NCBI GenBank assembly: GCA_016190815.1
Contig: JACPPT010000009.1
Coordinates: 1-36,354, forward strand
Length of the DNA: 36,354 nucleotides
Source: Chloroflexota bacterium
Lineage (GTDB): Bacteria; Chloroflexota; Dehalococcoidia; JACPPT01
Direction of reading: 5' to 3'
In this document: piece after piece, positions 7,968 to 15,744 of the stretch
Position numbering within the stretch: the stretch's first letter is position 1
Layout: each line of letters starts with the position of its first letter
Program-made: the position numbers and the translations under genes
Notes under the pieces: model-generated
Database searches by the model: none
What the model was told of the DNA's origin: nothing
What the model saw: only the letters and a program-made list of their open reading frames with translations

Positions 7968-9611
7968 CTACTCTACAGAAACTATATAGTTATAGTGCGG
8001 TTGGCCACCCCAGACAAGCTCAACCTCCACACCCGGGAAGTCCCTGCGGATGTTCTGAGCAACCCTTTCTGCCTCAACCTTCTCCGTGTCGCCCCCATAA
8101 TACAGGGTGACCAGGTTCCCATCCTTTAGATGACACTTTTCAAGAAGCTCATAAAGGACTGCTGGAATGCGCTCTCCCGCTGCTACCAATTCACCATCTA
8201 TGAACCCGATAGCTTGGCCACCCTCTACCCTGACGCCACCCATCTCTGCTGAGCGCACCGCTCTGGTTAGCTCCAGGGTCCTAGTCGGGGCAACAACAGC
8301 TTTCATAGTCTCAAGGTTTGACTCGAAGTTAGCCTCGGCGTTGAAGGCAAGAAGGGCCGCAATCCCCTGGGGCAGGCTATGAGTGGGCACAACCTCGGCC
8401 TCTTTCTTCGTCAAAGAGCAGGCCTGCTGAGCTGTCATAACAACGTTCTTGTTATTTGGCAAGACTACAACCTTATCCGATGACACACCTTCGATGGCCT
8501 GGAGTATCTCCTCTGCGCTGGGATTCATGGTCTGCCCGCCTGAAACAATAGAAGTCACCCCAAGGCTCTTAAAAATCTGAGTGAGACCTTCTCCATGAAC
8601 CACAGCCACAGTGGCTATATCCACCGCTCGCTCAGCACTTCTCACCTGAAGGAACTCCAGGTGCTGATCATCAATGTTATCGACCTTCACCTGATGCAGC
8701 ACACCAAGGGACGTAGCATAGCTTACGACTGGCCCTGGTTCAAAGGTATGAACGTGAATTCTAACAGCCGTCTCATCACCCACCACAAGGGTGGAATCTC
8801 CCATTCTTCCTATCTTCTCTCTTATTCCCACAATATCCAGGTTCTTGCCCCCTATGAGGAGCTCGGTGCAGTATCCGTAGTGCCTTTTCACATCTATGGC
8901 AGACCTTTCCTTTCCACACGGGCCGGGGCTGCTCCTCATGGTTACCGCCGCGATACCCTTCTCCACAGCCCTGCCCTTCAGAAAGCGAAGAGCTCCCTCC
9001 AGAAGAACGTAAAGCCCCTGCCCACCCGCATCCACCACGCCTGCCTCCCGCAAAACAGGTAGCAGGGACGGGGTTGTAGCAACAGAGACCTTGGCAGCTC
9101 GCACCGTCGCCTCAAGCACCGCCGTTACGTCTGAGGTGTTGCTCTCCGCTTTTGCCTTGGCCGCAACCGATGCATCCCGAACTACTGTAAGGATGGTCCC
9201 CTCTACAGGCTTGCTAACTGATTTATAGGCTGCGCTGGAGGCATCCTCCAGCGCTTGAGCCAAGTCCTTTGAGAATAGGGATTCCTTGGCAGCAAGAGAC
9301 TTGGAGAACCCTCTGAAAATCTGGGAAAGGATAACGCCGCTATTGCCTCTCGCACCCATCAGCGAGCCATAGGCCATGGACTGCGTGATGGAAGAGGCAG
9401 TCTCGTTGGAGGCCCGATACGCCTCCTCCATCGTTGCCCGCATGGTGAGAAGCATATTTGTGCCTGTATCACCATCCGGCACGGGGAAGACGTTAAGGGC
9501 GTTTATAGCCTGGGCATTTTTCTCAAGCCAGGAAGTGCCAGCATCGAACATCTGCCTGAGCTGATGCCCTGAGCAGCAATGTAATCCTCGTTTCGAAGAG
9601 CCACCCTGCAT
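7968..9611 (-). CDS. fakA: fatty acid kinase catalytic subunit (DAK2/YloV, FakA)
   Basis: The protein has an N-terminal DhaL/DAK2 ATP-binding domain with NVFPVPDGDTGTNM, whose Asp residues bind Mg-ATP, and GARGNSGVILSQIFRG. The middle and C-terminal YloV/FakA domains include TPSLLPVLREAGVVDAGGQG. With the DegV protein it would phosphorylate fatty acids to acyl-phosphates for lipid synthesis. An earlier TTG start at 9638 is possible and adds nine residues. I prefer ATG at 9611, because a promoter at 9662-9689 leaves a leader and family proteins begin near here. AGGAG is 19 bases upstream, so the start is not certain. Confidence 0.9.
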   Translation of the reverse strand: MQGGSSKRGLHCCSGHQLRQMFDAGTSWLEKNAQAINALNVFPVPDGDTGTNMLLTMRATMEEAYRASNETASSITQSMAYGSLMGARGNSGVILSQIFRGFSKSLAAKESLFSKDLAQALEDASSAAYKSVSKPVEGTILTVVRDASVAAKAKAESNTSDVTAVLEATVRAAKVSVATTPSLLPVLREAGVVDAGGQGLYVLLEGALRFLKGRAVEKGIAAVTMRSSPGPCGKERSAIDVKRHYGYCTELLIGGKNLDIVGIREKIGRMGDSTLVVGDETAVRIHVHTFEPGPVVSYATSLGVLHQVKVDNIDDQHLEFLQVRSAERAVDIATVAVVHGEGLTQIFKSLGVTSIVSGGQTMNPSAEEILQAIEGVSSDKVVVLPNNKNVVMTAQQACSLTKKEAEVVPTHSLPQGIAALLAFNAEANFESNLETMKAVVAPTRTLELTRAVRSAEMGGVRVEGGQAIGFIDGELVAAGERIPAVLYELLEKCHLKDGNLVTLYYGGDTEKVEAERVAQNIRRDFPGVEVELVWGGQPHYNYIVSVE

Positions 9612-9656
9612 GATGCTATACTTGTTATCTCTCCTCAAATGTGGTATGTTTACTCA

Positions 9657-9685
9657 TTGTCATTCTAGTAGTTTTACAGTAAAAG
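9657..9685 (+). promoter_or_regulatory. likely sigma-70 promoter for rpmB
   Basis: TTGTCA (9657-9662), 17-bp spacer, TAAAAG (9680-9685), about 28 bp upstream of the rpmB start. It overlaps the promoter of the opposite strand. Confidence 0.45.
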
Positions 9686-9689
9686 TCAA
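9662..9689 (-). promoter_or_regulatory. likely sigma-70 promoter for fakA-degV-recG-argS
   Basis: On the minus strand TTGACT (9689-9684), 16-bp spacer, TAGAAT (9667-9662), each hexamer matching consensus at five of six positions. It faces the fakA gene and interleaves with the rpmB promoter, so the two transcription units probably compete for polymerase. Confidence 0.55.
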
Positions 9690-9712
9690 CCGTAATCGAA
9701 AGGGGAGAACAA

Positions 9713-9898
9713 TTGGCAAAGTGCGAACTCTGCGGGAAGGCGCTCACCTTCGGGCGAAGCGTGAGCCATTCCAAGCGGCATACAAGCCGACAGTGGCTGC
9801 CAAATATTCACAGCAGCAGACTGCTCATCGAAGGCCGCCTGAGAAAACTCAAGGTCTGCACCAGATGCCTTCGCACCCACCGTAAGCAGGAAGTATAA
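9713..9898 (+). CDS. rpmB: 50S ribosomal protein L28
   Basis: L28 is a structural protein of the large ribosomal subunit. The sequence begins MAKCELCGKALTFGRSVSHS and ends with CTRCLRTHRKQEV, so it is the zinc-ribbon form with two CXXC pairs (Cys4/Cys7 and a C-terminal pair). Length 61 aa is normal. The start is TTG, supported by AGGGGAG five bases upstream (9701-9707). It is divergent from the fakA operon, a pairing seen in several bacterial phyla. Confidence 0.95.
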   Translation: MAKCELCGKALTFGRSVSHSKRHTSRQWLPNIHSSRLLIEGRLRKLKVCTRCLRTHRKQEV

Positions 9899-9972
9899 TA
9901 CAAATGGCCCGTTGCCGGTAAGTGCTCTGATTTTCTGAAAACACTAAAAGTAGCCAGTTAAGAGGTATTTCT

Positions 9973-10692
9973 ATGCCAAGTAAGAAAAGACCTCGCTCTG
10001 GACGCAGGGCCCAAGAAGCCTACACCAGCAAGCGAGGTCCAGCGCTCCTCAAGCAGACAAGTATAATCCTGGGGGTATTCATCGCTGTGATGATGGTCGT
10101 TACCCTCGTCCTGGTGGGAAGGGCAGGCCAGCCTGCACCTCCCACGTCAAGCCCCACACCATCTCCCTTCGCTTCAGGGCTCTCCAAAGGAGCAGAAGAC
10201 GCACCCGTAACCATAGAGGAGTTCTCCGACTTTCAGTGCCCCTTCTGCGCCCAGTTCGCCCGGACCACCAGCCCCCAGATTGAGGAAGTCTACATCAATA
10301 CAGGTAAGGTCAGGTTTGTATATCGCCACTTCGCCTTTATTGGAGAGGAGTCCATCCTGGCGGCCATGGCCTCGGAGTGCGCCAACGAGCAGGGGGCGTT
10401 CTGGCCCTATCACGACAAGATTTTCGCCAGCCAGTCGGGGGAAAACAAAGGCGCTTTCAGCAAAGCCAACCTGAAGCGTTTTGCCAAGGATATGGGACTG
10501 GACACGAACTCCTTCAACCAGTGCCTTGACTCCGGGAAATATGCGCAGAAGGTGGCCGACGACCTGTCAGCAGGCAGTCGATTGGGTGTGGATACAACAC
10601 CTACATTCGTGGTCAATGGGAAGATAGTGAAGGGGGCTCTCCCCTTTTCCCAGTTCCAGCCAATAATAGAGGCTGAACTAGCCAAAAAGTGA
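9973..10692 (+). CDS. DsbA-family thiol-disulfide oxidoreductase, membrane-anchored
   Basis: A basic N-terminus is followed by one transmembrane helix (about 29-48, IILGVFIAVMMVVTLVLVG) and a Pro/Ser/Thr-rich linker. The extracytoplasmic thioredoxin fold (thioredoxin_4 type) carries the active site FQCPFC with CPFC at 89-92. The cis-Pro loop is DTTPTFVVNG near the C-terminus. It oxidises thiols in exported proteins. The next gene, a VKOR protein with which it overlaps by one base, would reoxidise it. Confidence 0.92.
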   Translation: MPSKKRPRSGRRAQEAYTSKRGPALLKQTSIILGVFIAVMMVVTLVLVGRAGQPAPPTSSPTPSPFASGLSKGAEDAPVTIEEFSDFQCPFCAQFARTTSPQIEEVYINTGKVRFVYRHFAFIGEESILAAMASECANEQGAFWPYHDKIFASQSGENKGAFSKANLKRFAKDMGLDTNSFNQCLDSGKYAQKVADDLSAGSRLGVDTTPTFVVNGKIVKGALPFSQFQPIIEAELAKK

Positions 10693-11144
10693 TGAGCACT
10701 GCTAGAAAACTGGAGAGTCTAGCAATCCCCATTTTGAGCCTAGCGGGTGCCCTGGTATCGGCGTATCTCGTCTATGTTAAAGTAAGCGGCTCATCGTTGC
10801 TGTGCACAGGTGTGGGCGGATGCGAGGTGGTCAACGCCAGCGTCTACTCCGAAATAATGGGAATACCCATAGCCTTTCTGGGCCTTTTGATGTTCCTGGT
10901 GCTCCTGGGATTGGGCATATGGCAGTTCTATGCCATCAATGAGAAGCGGAACATAGCTTTAGCAATATTCACCATCTCCCTGGCCGGGATGCTTTACTCT
11001 GCCTACCTTACGTACATCGAGCTATTTGTGCTCAGGGCAATTTGTCCTTGGTGCGTTACCACCGCCGTCCTGATTACAGCTATCCTCGCCCTATCCGTAA
11101 GGCCTCTGCTGGTATACGGACAGAGTAGGGTGGGTGGAGCATAG
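10692..11144 (+). CDS. vitamin K epoxide reductase (VKOR) family protein
   Basis: Bacterial VKOR proteins oxidise DsbA-like partners and pass electrons to quinone. The protein has about four hydrophobic helices, the periplasmic-loop pair Cys38/Cys44 (LLCTGVGGCEVVN) and the quinone-side CPWC motif at 118-121. The start is ATG at 10692, overlapping the upstream TGA; GTG at 10689 would add one residue. The last six codons and the TAG stop lie inside a copy of the repeat at 11125, so the repeat has replaced or extended the natural C-terminus (SRVGGA). Confidence 0.92.
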   Translation: MSTARKLESLAIPILSLAGALVSAYLVYVKVSGSSLLCTGVGGCEVVNASVYSEIMGIPIAFLGLLMFLVLLGLGIWQFYAINEKRNIALAIFTISLAGMLYSAYLTYIELFVLRAICPWCVTTAVLITAILALSVRPLLVYGQSRVGGA

Positions 11145-11155
11145 CGAAACCCACC
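11125..11155. repeat. 31-bp repeat, copy 1 (half element)
   Basis: These 31 bases, starting GTAGGGTGGGTGGAGC, are identical to 11925-11955. AGGGTGGGT (11127-11135) pairs with ACCCACCCT (11149-11157) over nine bases, so it can form a hairpin, possibly attenuating transcription after the VKOR gene. It contains the VKOR stop codon. The distal half of the full element seen at 11925-11998 is missing here. Confidence 0.85.
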
Positions 11156-11213
11156 CTCCAAACGCATCACAATCTAATGATGAGTTTCTAAGTAAATGCA
11201 AGCAACATCGTAT

Positions 11214-11242
11214 TTGACATCCTCCTGACAGCGTATTATAAT
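11214..11242 (+). promoter_or_regulatory. perfect-consensus sigma-70 promoter of the RHH/RelE module
   Basis: TTGACA (11214-11219), spacer of exactly 17 (11220-11236), TATAAT (11237-11242). Just downstream TATAC (11246-11250) and GTATA (11259-11263) form a short inverted repeat at the expected transcription start. That is a candidate operator for the RHH antitoxin. A promoter this strong normally needs repression, which fits an autoregulated toxin-antitoxin operon. Confidence 0.8.
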
Positions 11243-11285
11243 GTCTATACGTCTGGAAGTATACACGGCTATAAGGAGATATGGC

Positions 11286-11561
11286 ATGAAAAGAAAAATG
11301 ACATTGGTGTTTCACGATGAAGACCTATACACGCAATTGAAAATAGAGGCGGTTAGAAGGCACACAACCGCGAGCGACATCGTGGCTGATGCCGTGCGCG
11401 AATGGCTGGAAAGCCATGAAGACGCTGAGCTAGTGTCTGCCATTGAATCGGCCCGTACCGAATGGAAGGAAAAGGGCGGTCGTTCCTGGTCTGAAGCTGA
11501 ACGAGAGCTGGAGGAATCAATAAACCGCCGCGAAGGAGCTGCCGCGGCAAAGCGTGTATAG
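11286..11561 (+). CDS. ribbon-helix-helix antitoxin
   Basis: The N-terminus KRKMTLVFHDEDLYTQLKIEA is a beta strand plus helix typical of RHH/CopG-type DNA-binding domains, followed by TTASDIVADAVREWLESH. The acidic, flexible C-terminal half would neutralise the toxin. ATG at 11286 is chosen because AAGGAG (11273-11278) lies seven bases upstream; the open frame extends to 11241 but that start lies in the promoter. It overlaps the toxin gene by eight bases. It probably represses its own promoter. Confidence 0.8.
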   Translation: MKRKMTLVFHDEDLYTQLKIEAVRRHTTASDIVADAVREWLESHEDAELVSAIESARTEWKEKGGRSWSEAERELEESINRREGAAAAKRV

Positions 11562-11829
11562 AATCGAGGTTTCACTGTCTGCCGACCGCGACTTAGAAAA
11601 GCTCAAAGCTCGAATAAGAAGGCAGGAATTCCAGCGGTTAAGGATTGCCGTCGGCGGTCTGGCTGAGGAGCCTCGGCCTCAAGGAGTAAGGAAGATTAAG
11701 GGCGAGGAAAGAGCTTATCGCATTAGGGGGGGTAGCTACAGGGTTGTTTACGAGGTGTACGATAACGATAAATTGGTCCTGATTCTACAAATAGCTCGCA
11801 GGAGTGAAACAACCTACCGTCAGCAGTAG
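11554..11829 (+). CDS. RelE/ParE-family toxin
   Basis: The 91-aa protein has the RelE/ParE fold pattern: YRIEVSLSADRDLEKL at the N-terminus, then KIKGEERAYRIRGGSYRVVYEVYDND and a C-terminal strand LVLILQIARRSE. RelE members cleave mRNA on the ribosome and ParE members poison gyrase. The conserved Arg-rich strands favour a RelE-like RNase, but this is not proven. The start is GTG at 11554 inside the antitoxin gene, indicating translational coupling. Confidence 0.85.
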   Translation: MYRIEVSLSADRDLEKLKARIRRQEFQRLRIAVGGLAEEPRPQGVRKIKGEERAYRIRGGSYRVVYEVYDNDKLVLILQIARRSETTYRQQ

Positions 11830-11924
11830 TTCAGTTCAGGGCTTTAATGAGTAACTCAAGTTATCGCGAAGAAGTCTTCAACGGTATGCCGAGCCTAAGT
11901 AAGGACAAGCTAAGTTTGTAGTTT

Positions 11925-11998
11925 GTAGGGTGGGTGGAGCATAGCGAAACCCACCGTGCTAATGAATCAGATTAAGTGGTGGGTTTCACCCACCCTAC
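11925..11998. repeat. 74-bp palindromic element (full copy)
   Basis: The ends GTAGGGTGGGTG (11925-11936) and CACCCACCCTAC (11987-11998) are perfect 12-bp inverted repeats. Inside them GAAACCCACC (11946-11955) pairs with GGTGGGTTTC (11978-11987). The first 31 bases equal the copy at 11125. It resembles widespread small palindromic intergenic repeats (REP/MITE-like). Nothing else is visible between 11830 and 11924. Confidence 0.85.
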
Positions 11999-12052
11999 GA
12001 AAGCTTTTTGATTCCCCCCACCAACGTAACGTTTACTTTCCCACCCAGGTTG

Positions 12053-12094
12053 GGGGAGAATCCAAAATTTTATAGAGATTTGGTTTGTTATGTA
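12053..12094. repeat. 42-nt dispersed repeat, copy A
   Basis: Ungapped alignment to the copy at 34519-34560 gives 29 of 42 identities by hand count. It lies just beyond the 3' end of hicA. Confidence 0.5.
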
Positions 12095-12113
12095 TTTGCA
12101 AAAGGGAAAGCCG

Positions 12114-12350
12114 CTATTTATTTTCTAAGAGTTTCAAGAAGTCCTCTTTGCTAAGCTGAGCATCCTTTAGAATGCTGGATAAGACTTTTGGATGTAAAAC
12201 TTTGCCTTTGTGGTACGGGACTGTGGTGCGCTTCCCCGCCTGATTTTTGTAGATTTTGTGGCTGCCACTCTGCCGGGATAATCTGAAACCAGCTCTTTCT
12301 AATGCCTGGACTACTTCGTCAGCGGTAATTCTGGGTAGCTTTTCACTCAA
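12114..12350 (-). CDS. hicA: HicA-family mRNA interferase toxin
   Basis: HicA is a small double-stranded-RNA-binding-fold toxin that cleaves mRNA. The sequence contains the typical VVQALERAGFRLSRQSGSHKIYKN with catalytic His31, and VPYHKGKVLHPKVLSSILKD. Length 78 aa is normal. It follows the antitoxin gene with a 4-bp overlap, so translation is coupled. Antitoxin-first order is common for HicBA in environmental bacteria. Confidence 0.9.
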   Translation of the reverse strand: MSEKLPRITADEVVQALERAGFRLSRQSGSHKIYKNQAGKRTTVPYHKGKVLHPKVLSSILKDAQLSKEDFLKLLENK

Positions 12351-12571
12351 ACCGCTACCTCTAAAGTAGAAAGGCTCACCACCTCTGAGGTAGGAATGGG
12401 TTCGTTATTGTCCAGCCTATCCTTGACATGGAGTCTTATGGCATCCTTTATATTCTCCATGACCTCCTCAAAGGTTTCCCCTTGGGTGTAGCACCCCTGT
12501 AGTTCAGGGCAATAGGCAAAATAACCGTGTTCGTCTTTCTCCACCACCACAGCAAAATGATAACTCCCCAC
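12347..12571 (-). CDS. hicB: HicB-family antitoxin
   Basis: The protein has the HicB degenerate RNase H-like fold: FAVVVEKDEHGYFAYCPELQGCYTQGETFEEVMENIKDAIRL is the diagnostic region (residues about 6-47). There is no separate DNA-binding domain at the C-terminus, so autorepression may be weak or need HicA. The start is GTG at 12571, with AGGAGG (12579-12584) seven bases upstream. Confidence 0.9.
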   Translation of the reverse strand: MGSYHFAVVVEKDEHGYFAYCPELQGCYTQGETFEEVMENIKDAIRLHVKDRLDNNEPIPTSEVVSLSTLEVAV

Positions 12572-12635
12572 TTTTTTGCCTCCTACTTTTGAGTCTCAAG
12601 CTCCTGCCCCAAAAGGGGGATTGCTTTACCAGTTT

Positions 12636-12644
12636 ATTATAGCA
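12636..12644 (-). promoter_or_regulatory. extended -10 promoter for hicBA
   Basis: On the minus strand TGCTATAAT (12644-12636) is an extended -10 element with a perfect TATAAT. No good -35 hexamer is present. It lies about 65 bp upstream of the hicB start. Confidence 0.45.
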
Positions 12645-12672
12645 TGGGCTAATTATGAGTATTAACCGTGCA

Positions 12673-12714
12673 GGGGAAAATCCGAACTTTTGTGGGTACG
12701 CAGATAATTATGGC
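12673..12714. repeat. 42-nt dispersed repeat, copy B
   Basis: The first 17 bases (GGGGAAAATCCGAACTT) and the last eight (ATTATGGC) are identical to 34519-34560, with 31 of 42 identities overall, no gaps. It lies between hicB and the SIR2 gene; together with copy A it brackets hicBA in direct orientation. Confidence 0.65.
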
Positions 12715-12790
12715 CTTTACCAATGGTAAGACGCATTACAGACGTGCTAAATGAATCTGGCTCCACCATTTATGATAAAAGGTAAAACCT

Positions 12791-15520
12791 TCAGCGTTTC
12801 TTTTTACGTCTGCTGCTTTGTTTCTTGATATATTTGCGGCGAAACTTCTCTATTCTGGCTAACTCCTTTTCGGCTGATTCAGCGCGTTTAGTCTCAATGG
12901 CTGCACGTTTTTCGGCTTGCTCTCTTCTTGTCGACTCGATTTGTGCTGCTTCATTTGCAAACTGTAACGCTGCTAGTGGGCGATTCATTGGTGCGATCCT
13001 ACTCAGCACGACCTCAGGAGGTTCTCCGTACTTACTCTCCAAATCATTGCTATATAATTCTCGTTGTTCCTTGACACTTGTTTCGGCCTGGTCAATTACA
13101 CCACCGAACACCTCTTTTATAGTCTCATCATCCAATAAGTCAACACCACTTTCAGCAACAGCTAAAAGGATAGTATCGAAAGCTTTGTCAGCCTCTTCTG
13201 CTTCAGTCGAGCGACACAATGTCGATGCGAATTGGAAAAAGGACTCCGGTTGCCAAGTAATCCTAGAGCCTTCCCCCAGCAGATTGAGTATTGACGTACT
13301 ACTGATGAACCAAGCATCCGACTGTTGGGGTGAACTTGTTAAAATGTAATAGGACCCACCTCGCTCTTTCTTAATAACGATAGAAGCTTCCCCCTCCGGC
13401 ACAGCTTTCCGCTCCGAGTCTACCGCTGTATCCTCTGTGTTAGTATCTCTTTGCCTTGGTATTTGTTCCCGCTTCAGCCTGATTTCCTCTGTTCGTTCAG
13501 AGATTTCGGAGTAATCATTCTGGGAAAACCCTGGCCAATTTTGAAGTGGTACAGTCTCAATTCCAATTTCTGAAAGAGCGGAGGCTACAGCTTTATCATT
13601 GACTTCATGACTTTTAATTACCTTGTACAGATAAGCTTTCCAGTCGCAAGGATTTCCCGCTTTCTGCCATGAGATAAATCCCCTCAGAAATTCATTGGAT
13701 TGTCTATAAGGAGTATCTCCTTTGGCTGCGGCCATTACATCACGAGAATTTGCCCCTTGGAGCTTAACTACGCTTTCAGCAAATCTCAAATGGTCAACAG
13801 TCTCTGAGAACAAATTGTATGTTGTAAAGGACCTTATTCCCAGTTCTCTCAGTCTTGATAGGCATTCTCTGACAACATAGTTCCCGATATTGGCTACGGC
13901 CAATGCTATGATTTGAACGTTTGAGTCAATTAACCACACAGTTTCTTTGGCATGTTTCATCCGCTCTAACGCTACATCTCCTAGGACCCCTAGAGCGTGA
14001 AAAGCAAAGAAGCCTCGTGATATCCTGCCAAGATACTCTCTCTCCGCGGACCCTGCCCTCTTAAAAATGTCTATTGAGACGGTTGAAAAGGCTTGCCTCT
14101 TCGACCAAGTGTCATATCTAGCTGCGGCTAAGTTGACGAACTTCAAGACTGAACTGGGTACCACTTGCGGAGACCTACCCGCTATTAGAACGCTTGATAG
14201 TGTTAACCCAGCCTCTCGGAAAAAACCAGTAAGAGAAGCTTCTACGTATGTGGCTATCTCGTCAGCCTCTTTGTTCAAAGCAGGGAACTTAGCTTTTATC
14301 CTAAGGGCTACAGATTGTATAAACCTATCCCTAGCTTGAATAAATTTCTCTCTGCTGCTTTTTGCACGCCCATCAGCATTCTTGCCGAGTTTGAATCCTT
14401 TCCCGGTTCGTTCCAAAAGCCCTTCTGCAACAGCCTGAGTAGCCACTTTATTCCTAAAGGTCGTCTGCAAGCCATAAGACCCAGGCCATCCGACAAGGCT
14501 CAGTGCTTTTTCTAAAGAGAATTCTCCCATGTTTCTTAGTTCAGTTACTATCGACATCATGGTTGCAGTAGCTATTTCGGCCTGTATGTTCGCAAGGTCG
14601 AGTTTTTCACAGAATTTGTTGAACACATAGAAACCAGGAGCCGCCGCATCAGACTTAAGCGAAGATGAGGTTACTCTCTTAACATGTTGTAGAATGGGAA
14701 CTGAAGTACGCTGCGGAATGAAATCGCTTATCGCTTCTATTAGTCGCAGTAATGAAGTATGTTCTGCGTCACTCTCATATGGAATTACTCGAATGCGGTA
14801 TCTTTCTAAGTATTCTCTAAGCTCCTTTTGAGAAACGTTAGGGGCTATCCAGCATACTGGTCTTTCAACTCCTGCCCCGCGTTTCGCAGCGTTTAGAACG
14901 TGCTTAATATTTGCGTCAGATAGAGAATGGCCCAGAACAAACATTCTGCACATTTGAAATACGGAAATCATTCTTGTCCGCCAATACTCCCAAGAATTAC
15001 CAGAAGTTATATCTTTGTAATGGTCAGAAGTTAGTATTAGTCCTGTATCCGTGCTCAAATCGCCATGTAATTTCACAATGGCACCTGACAGGTCAGTATT
15101 TAACATACCCATGTGGTCGGTCGAGTTTGATAATAGTCTGTACGCCTCGTTCACTTTGGCTAGGTGCAGTTGTATTTCATCGTCATAGTTTGTTGTTAAG
15201 TAAACCTTGACCGGCCAAGCTGCGACCATTTCATAAAGTTTACCCGATTTAGTCGGTTTTAAGTAATCCCCCAATATCTGCCTAATGCGCAGGCTTCCGA
15301 ACATGTCAACTGCCGCTTTGAATGCCTCTGGGTAATCCTTGTTCTCAATTACTTTGCGCATTCTAGTTAGGTCTCCATTTGTTTGTTCTGCACGCAAAAC
15401 CTCCAGCGACTTCTGCGCTAACTGTGCCCAAGTGGGATAACCCATTTCAATTGAAGGGCCTGAGCCAACTAACAACCATGCTTCACCGGAACTTAGATAT
15501 TCAATTAAGACGCTGTCCAT
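12791..15520 (-). CDS. SIR2-domain protein with PIN-like middle region (probable anti-phage effector)
   Basis: Residues about 1-270 are a SIR2_2-type NAD-binding domain: GSGPS at 19-23, TTNYD at 109-113, KLHGD with catalytic His152, and GHSLSD at 197-202. Defence sirtuins of this class deplete NAD+ during phage infection. Residues 330-460 look like helical or winged-helix linker. From about 525 the segment VWLIDSNVQIIALA (Asp532) and FSETVDHLRFAE (Glu573), with a late strand AWFISSTSILNLL (736-748), resembles a PIN-type nuclease; this is tentative. The C-terminus (about 860-909) is a charged coiled coil ending in a Lys/Arg-rich tail. It starts 10 bp after the 64-aa gene and may share its transcript. 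Confidence 0.8.
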   Translation of the reverse strand: MDSVLIEYLSSGEAWLLVGSGPSIEMGYPTWAQLAQKSLEVLRAEQTNGDLTRMRKVIENKDYPEAFKAAVDMFGSLRIRQILGDYLKPTKSGKLYEMVAAWPVKVYLTTNYDDEIQLHLAKVNEAYRLLSNSTDHMGMLNTDLSGAIVKLHGDLSTDTGLILTSDHYKDITSGNSWEYWRTRMISVFQMCRMFVLGHSLSDANIKHVLNAAKRGAGVERPVCWIAPNVSQKELREYLERYRIRVIPYESDAEHTSLLRLIEAISDFIPQRTSVPILQHVKRVTSSSLKSDAAAPGFYVFNKFCEKLDLANIQAEIATATMMSIVTELRNMGEFSLEKALSLVGWPGSYGLQTTFRNKVATQAVAEGLLERTGKGFKLGKNADGRAKSSREKFIQARDRFIQSVALRIKAKFPALNKEADEIATYVEASLTGFFREAGLTLSSVLIAGRSPQVVPSSVLKFVNLAAARYDTWSKRQAFSTVSIDIFKRAGSAEREYLGRISRGFFAFHALGVLGDVALERMKHAKETVWLIDSNVQIIALAVANIGNYVVRECLSRLRELGIRSFTTYNLFSETVDHLRFAESVVKLQGANSRDVMAAAKGDTPYRQSNEFLRGFISWQKAGNPCDWKAYLYKVIKSHEVNDKAVASALSEIGIETVPLQNWPGFSQNDYSEISERTEEIRLKREQIPRQRDTNTEDTAVDSERKAVPEGEASIVIKKERGGSYYILTSSPQQSDAWFISSTSILNLLGEGSRITWQPESFFQFASTLCRSTEAEEADKAFDTILLAVAESGVDLLDDETIKEVFGGVIDQAETSVKEQRELYSNDLESKYGEPPEVVLSRIAPMNRPLAALQFANEAAQIESTRREQAEKRAAIETKRAESAEKELARIEKFRRKYIKKQSSRRKKKR

Positions 15521-15530
15521 TGCGCGCCCC

Positions 15531-15725
15531 CTAAGATTTTGTCGGCTCGTCAGCGGCGACAGTTACGCTCTCTGCTGAGAAGACCAGTCGCTTGCCATAC
15601 CCTCGCCAGCCGCCCTTCTTATCCGACATGATGCCCGTGTAGAGGTTTACCTCGCCACCCTTGATAACGGCGTATTTGCCAGCGGTCTCCTTGCCCGTTT
15701 TCTTGTCCGTCACTTTCACGCTCAT
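15531..15725 (-). CDS. small hypothetical protein, 64 aa
   Basis: The start is ATG at 15725, not the longer open frame, because a perfect AAGGAGG is about five to six bases upstream. It begins MSVKVTDKKTGKETAGKYAV and is rich in Lys, Gly and beta-forming residues, with no cysteine, suggesting a small beta-barrel-like domain. I do not recognise a family. It sits 19 bp after rpe and 10 bp before the SIR2 gene on the same strand. It could be either an appended housekeeping gene or a partner of the SIR2 protein. Confidence 0.7.
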   Translation of the reverse strand: MSVKVTDKKTGKETAGKYAVIKGGEVNLYTGIMSDKKGGWRGYGKRLVFSAESVTVAADEPTKS

Positions 15726-15744
15726 TGCAGCCTCCTTAGCAAGT

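Noticed and set aside
11125-11998. CRISPR array from the repeated GTAGGGTGGG units
   Set aside because: Only two copies, 800 bp apart and with genes between them; palindromic REP/MITE-like.
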